DNA from: CALFMR01 sp035550595
GTDB lineage: Bacteria; Acidobacteriota; Vicinamibacteria; Vicinamibacterales; SCN-69-37
Assembly: GCA_035550595.1 (NCBI GenBank)
Contig: DASZOV010000124.1
Location: forward strand, 40,673 to 104,672
Direction: 5' to 3'
Length of the DNA: 64,000 nucleotides
Part shown: in pieces, positions 61,762 through 64,000 of the stretch
Layout of the letters: the number at the start of each line of letters is the position of its first letter
Numbering within the stretch: the first letter of the stretch is position 1
Notes under the pieces: generated by a model
Database searches by the model: none
The model's input: the letters and a program-made list of their open reading frames with translations, nothing else
Told to the model about the DNA's origin: nothing
Made by a program: the position numbers and the translations under genes

Positions 61762-61789
61762 GGGCTTGAAGCCCCAAGGCTCCACGGAC
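61762..61789. repeat. Hairpin repeat, second copy of the 18220-18257 family
   Basis: Inner stem GGGCTT-G-AAGCCC (61762-61774) followed by the shared 17 bases CCCAAGGCTCCACGGAC (61773-61789). The outer GTGGAGC arm is not conserved here. It lies in the 112-bp gap between tsaC and the SAM-hydroxide adenosyltransferase gene. Confidence 0.65.
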
Positions 61790-61811
61790 TTCGCCACGCG
61801 TCCCCCTGACG

Positions 61812-62606
61812 TCACGACCGCGACAACTCGACGGCATCACCCACGTGGATGCCAAGCTGATCGGCGGCGCTCGCGGCCTGCGCCGAGCACTCGAGGTGAT
61901 CGGTGCTGCCGAAGAGCGCGGCGACCTCGCCCGGCGGGATGTCGCTGTAGGTCGAGACGATGCGGCCGATCGACCGCGTGCCGACCGTCAGCCGCAGCGT
62001 GCCCATTCCTTCGGTGAGCTTCTCGCACGACCGGCGGTCGAGATTCGTGATGATGTTGCCGAAGCGGTCGATGCGGGTGACGACGCCATGGAGCACGCCG
62101 TTCTCGAACGTCGGCACCGGCAGGTCGAGCATCACGTAGTCGGAGAGCGGCCGGCCGAGCGCCGACAGATGGACGCCCTTCGACAACCACGCGCCGGCGG
62201 GCGCGAAGCGATCACGGCCTTCGAACGTCCGGCTGACCGTCGGCCGCGCGTAGCGGCGTTCGGTCAGTTCGACGACTTTCTTCGGCGCCGTCTCGCGGAA
62301 GACGCCGGTCAGCACGCCGTTGTCGGGAGCCACGAACCGCCAGTCGCCGGCCTCGGCCGCGAGGCCGCGACGTGCCGATCCCACGCCGGGATCGATGACG
62401 ACGACGAAGATCGTACCGGCCGGGAAGTAGCGATACATCGCCGTGAGCTCGTGCGCGGCGTAGGTGACGTCGTGCGCCGGCAGGTCGTGCGAGAGATCGA
62501 CGAGCGTCGCGTCGGGGTTGATCGACAGCACGACGCCCTTGAGGACGCCGACGTAATGATCGCGGGTCCCGAAATCGGTCAGGAAGGCAACGAGCGGCTT
62601 GGCCAT
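61812..62606 (-). CDS. SAM-hydroxide adenosyltransferase (DUF62 family)
   Basis: 264 aa. Members split S-adenosylmethionine to adenosine and methionine using an Asp-Arg-His-activated hydroxide, or are halogenase relatives. Signature parts: VAFLTDFGTRDHYVGVLKG (residues 6-24), DLSHDLPAHD, FVVVIDPGVGS.RRG (about residue 75), APDNGVLTGV (Asp-Asn, about 95), and the C-terminal beta-domain RIDRFGNIITNL. The halogen-binding loop of fluorinase/SalL is not present, so the plain hydrolase is the best call. Biological role is not settled. Preceded by GC-rich, hairpin-prone intergenic sequence. Confidence 0.9.
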   Translation of the reverse strand: MAKPLVAFLTDFGTRDHYVGVLKGVVLSINPDATLVDLSHDLPAHDVTYAAHELTAMYRYFPAGTIFVVVIDPGVGSARRGLAAEAGDWRFVAPDNGVLTGVFRETAPKKVVELTERRYARPTVSRTFEGRDRFAPAGAWLSKGVHLSALGRPLSDYVMLDLPVPTFENGVLHGVVTRIDRFGNIITNLDRRSCEKLTEGMGTLRLTVGTRSIGRIVSTYSDIPPGEVAALFGSTDHLECSAQAASAADQLGIHVGDAVELSRS

Positions 62607-62681
62607 AGCGGATGGTGACGGGCGCGGCCCGTAGAGGCCGCGAGACGACGGCGCCGGCGTCGGGCCACGGCCCGCGCGGCG

Positions 62682-63326
62682 TCAAGGCTTGCGAAAGAGT
62701 GTCTCGCGCGTGCCGCTCTTGAGCAGCACGGACTCGGCGACGGCCAACCCGTCGAACATGCGGTTGATGTCGCGTGTCACGAAGACATTGCGCGGCGCGG
62801 GCGTGGCCGGCGTCGTGCGAAGCCGCAGCGTGTCGGCGGTCTCAACCGTGTACCGAGTATAGTGGCGCAGCTCGGCGGCCGTCGCGCCGAAGAACCCGTA
62901 GAGCGCGCCGCCCGGCCGGAGCAGCGCGACGAGACGAGCGGCCAGCGCCTGCGCGGTCCGCCGTTCGAGAAAGTCGAACACGTCCCAGCACATGATGCCG
63001 TCGATCGACGCCGGCTCGCGGGCCAGCCGTCGCTCGATCGCCTCGGGCAGCGCGTCGTCCGCACCGCGGCGCTTGTGATCTTCAATCTCGGCGTGCAGAT
63101 CCTCGATGACGATCTTGCAGGCGAGCTGTTCGCCGAAGAACGTGATGTTCTGCCCGACGACCGGCCCCAGGTCGAGCAGGACCGGCGCCGGCACGGAGGC
63201 CAGCGCCGCCAGGAACCGCGGCAACACCTTGGATGTCGACGACGGGACCGACGCCGGCGGAGGCGCCATCGGCACCACCGCCGGCTCCTGATCAGATCGT
63301 CCGTTCCACTTGAACAAACTCGGCAC
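62682..63326 (-). CDS. Class I SAM-dependent methyltransferase-like protein
   Basis: 214 aa. A Rossmann-like methyltransferase core is recognisable by VLLDLGPVVGQNITFFGEQL (motif I region, about residue 49), IVIEDLH (acidic end of strand 2), GIMCWDVFDFLE (motif IV, about residue 110), and LLRPGGALYGFF (motif V/VI, about 137). Motif I is degenerate (GPVVGQN instead of GxGxG), so SAM binding is likely but not certain. It lies downstream of a bactofilin gene on the same strand, separated by a 7-bp stem hairpin, and could be co-expressed with it. Substrate unknown. Confidence 0.7.
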   Translation of the reverse strand: MPSLFKWNGRSDQEPAVVPMAPPPASVPSSTSKVLPRFLAALASVPAPVLLDLGPVVGQNITFFGEQLACKIVIEDLHAEIEDHKRRGADDALPEAIERRLAREPASIDGIMCWDVFDFLERRTAQALAARLVALLRPGGALYGFFGATAAELRHYTRYTVETADTLRLRTTPATPAPRNVFVTRDINRMFDGLAVAESVLLKSGTRETLFRKP

Positions 63327-63337
63327 GGTGCGTCTCC

Positions 63338-63357
63338 CGGCGGCACGAGGGCCGCCG
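63338..63357. repeat. GC-rich hairpin, second member of the GGCGGC/GCCGCC family
   Basis: CGGCGGC-acgagg-GCCGCCG, perfect 7-bp stem followed by TACG, similar in build to 10353-10374. It separates the bactofilin stop from the methyltransferase-like start. Confidence 0.5.
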
Positions 63358-63362
63358 TACGC

Positions 63363-63908
63363 TCAGCGCGCGGCCGAGACGGCCGCCCCGTTGGCCGCCG
63401 CTGCCGGCTTGGCCGGCACGTTCGCTTCGTGCGGCTTCTGGTGCGAGGTGTCGGCCGGCTTGACCGCCGCCGCCGCGCCCTGCCGCTGCATGTCGATGCT
63501 GCCGCGGAAGTGCGCGCCGTCGGCAATCGCCACGCGCGGCGCCGACAGATCGCCGTCGACCGATCCGTTGTCGCGGATGTCGACGCGCTCGGTCGCCGTG
63601 ATGTTGCCTTGCACCTCGCCCTGTACGACGACGGCCTTGGCGAACACCTGTGCCTTGATCTTGCCGTTGGGACCGATGGTCAGCACGTTCTGGCGGAGTT
63701 CGATCTTGCCTTCGACCTGGCCTTCGATCGTCAGATCCTCGCTGCCGCTCAGATCGCCTTTGATAACGACGCTCTTCCCGATGTTCACCATATCCCTCTC
63801 TGACTGTCGAGCGGACTCGACGCGCGGCGTGACCGGATCCGAAGAGGTCGCCGCGGCTGCGGGCGCTGCTGGTTGGGGGGGACGTACGGACTCGTCACGC
63901 TTCCACAT
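63363..63908 (-). CDS. Bactofilin (polymer-forming cytoskeletal protein)
   Basis: 181 aa. The central DUF583 beta-helix runs from about residue 41 to 145 (VNIGKSVVIKGDLSGSEDLTIEGQVEGKI, then repeated G.I.A.V.A..VVV.GEV.G coils) and is flanked by a Pro/Ala-rich N-terminal tail and an Ala-rich C-terminal tail, the standard bactofilin layout. It polymerises without nucleotide and often organises cell-wall or polysaccharide synthesis. ATG 63908 has GGAG seven bases upstream. No M23 peptidase or ParA neighbour is within the window, but the upstream side is cut off. Confidence 0.92.
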   Translation of the reverse strand: MWKRDESVRPPQPAAPAAAATSSDPVTPRVESARQSERDMVNIGKSVVIKGDLSGSEDLTIEGQVEGKIELRQNVLTIGPNGKIKAQVFAKAVVVQGEVQGNITATERVDIRDNGSVDGDLSAPRVAIADGAHFRGSIDMQRQGAAAAVKPADTSHQKPHEANVPAKPAAAANGAAVSAAR

Positions 63909-64000
63909 GCATCATCTCCAAGCCGAAAATACTCCTGGAGGCAGCGGGCCGAGGAGGACTGGGCCAGCCGGGGGAGTCAGGCTGCGCCAGTATACGAAGG
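63909..64000. other. Right edge, upstream region of bactofilin
   Basis: No gene recognised in the last 92 bases. On the minus strand TATACT (63994-63989) could be a -10 box for the bactofilin gene; its -35 would lie outside the window. Confidence 0.3.

Overview
The window looks like a chromosomal segment of a high-GC member of the Acidobacteriota, perhaps class Vicinamibacteria. This placement is an inference. It rests on three ~900-residue orphan FtsX/MacB-type permeases with the N-terminal helical extension typical of acidobacterial 'ADOP' proteins, a CRTAC1-type FG-GAP/ASPIC protein, GC-rich third codon positions, GTG starts, many 4-bp ATGA/GTGA gene overlaps, and intergenic repeats. No rRNA, CRISPR, phage or insertion-sequence gene was found. 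One tRNA gene (Pro, anticodon GGG) is present.

Left part (1-12.9 kb): cobalamin-independent methionine synthase (metE); a permease on the opposite strand; a 660-bp intergenic region with dispersed repeats and a clear cobalamin riboswitch; then a ribonucleotide reductase operon, nrdA (two ATP-cones) and nrdB. NrdB has Phe where the radical Tyr normally sits and Glu at the first metal ligand, the signature of the Mn/Fe class Ic enzyme. So two B12-independent isozymes lie near each other, and one sits behind a B12 sensor. Next come a DUF488 gene and a 12-TM haem-copper-oxidase-like membrane protein. The promoter of the latter carries a perfect 18-bp palindrome placed as a Crp/Fnr-type activator site. 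A ketopantoate-reductase-like gene follows.

Middle (12.9-37 kb): a three-gene cluster of a six-Asp-box beta-propeller, a ThiS/MoaD-like protein ending in Gly-Gly, and an Fe-S RNA methyltransferase; a sugar-acid dehydratase and an aldo/keto reductase; two tandem permeases that share a nearly identical 5' segment; nagA and an RpoD-like sigma factor; an amine oxidase; a secreted unknown; an ECF sigma factor with a putative anti-sigma factor; a CRTAC1-like protein; a Tat-exported beta-helix protein; DUF5995; and two glycosyltransferase-type genes.

Right part (37-64 kb): mostly housekeeping genes (tRNA-Pro, MerR, der, IHF/HU, M50 protease, then priA-udg-coaBC-rpoZ-gmk-yicC-msbA-ugd on the minus strand). 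Next is a tightly overlapping plus-strand polysaccharide operon of five glycosyltransferases, a priming sugar transferase and a UDP-glucuronate decarboxylase. It runs divergently from ugd, so UDP-glucose to UDP-glucuronate to UDP-xylose supply is encoded at the same locus. No Wzx/Wzy flippase or polymerase is visible. A minus-strand operon tsaC-hflX-TPR/SLH lipoprotein-pgsA follows, then a SAM-hydroxide adenosyltransferase, a small methyltransferase-like protein and a bactofilin.

At least four families of short dispersed or hairpin repeats occupy intergenic spaces. One of them supplies the C-terminal codons of pgsA.
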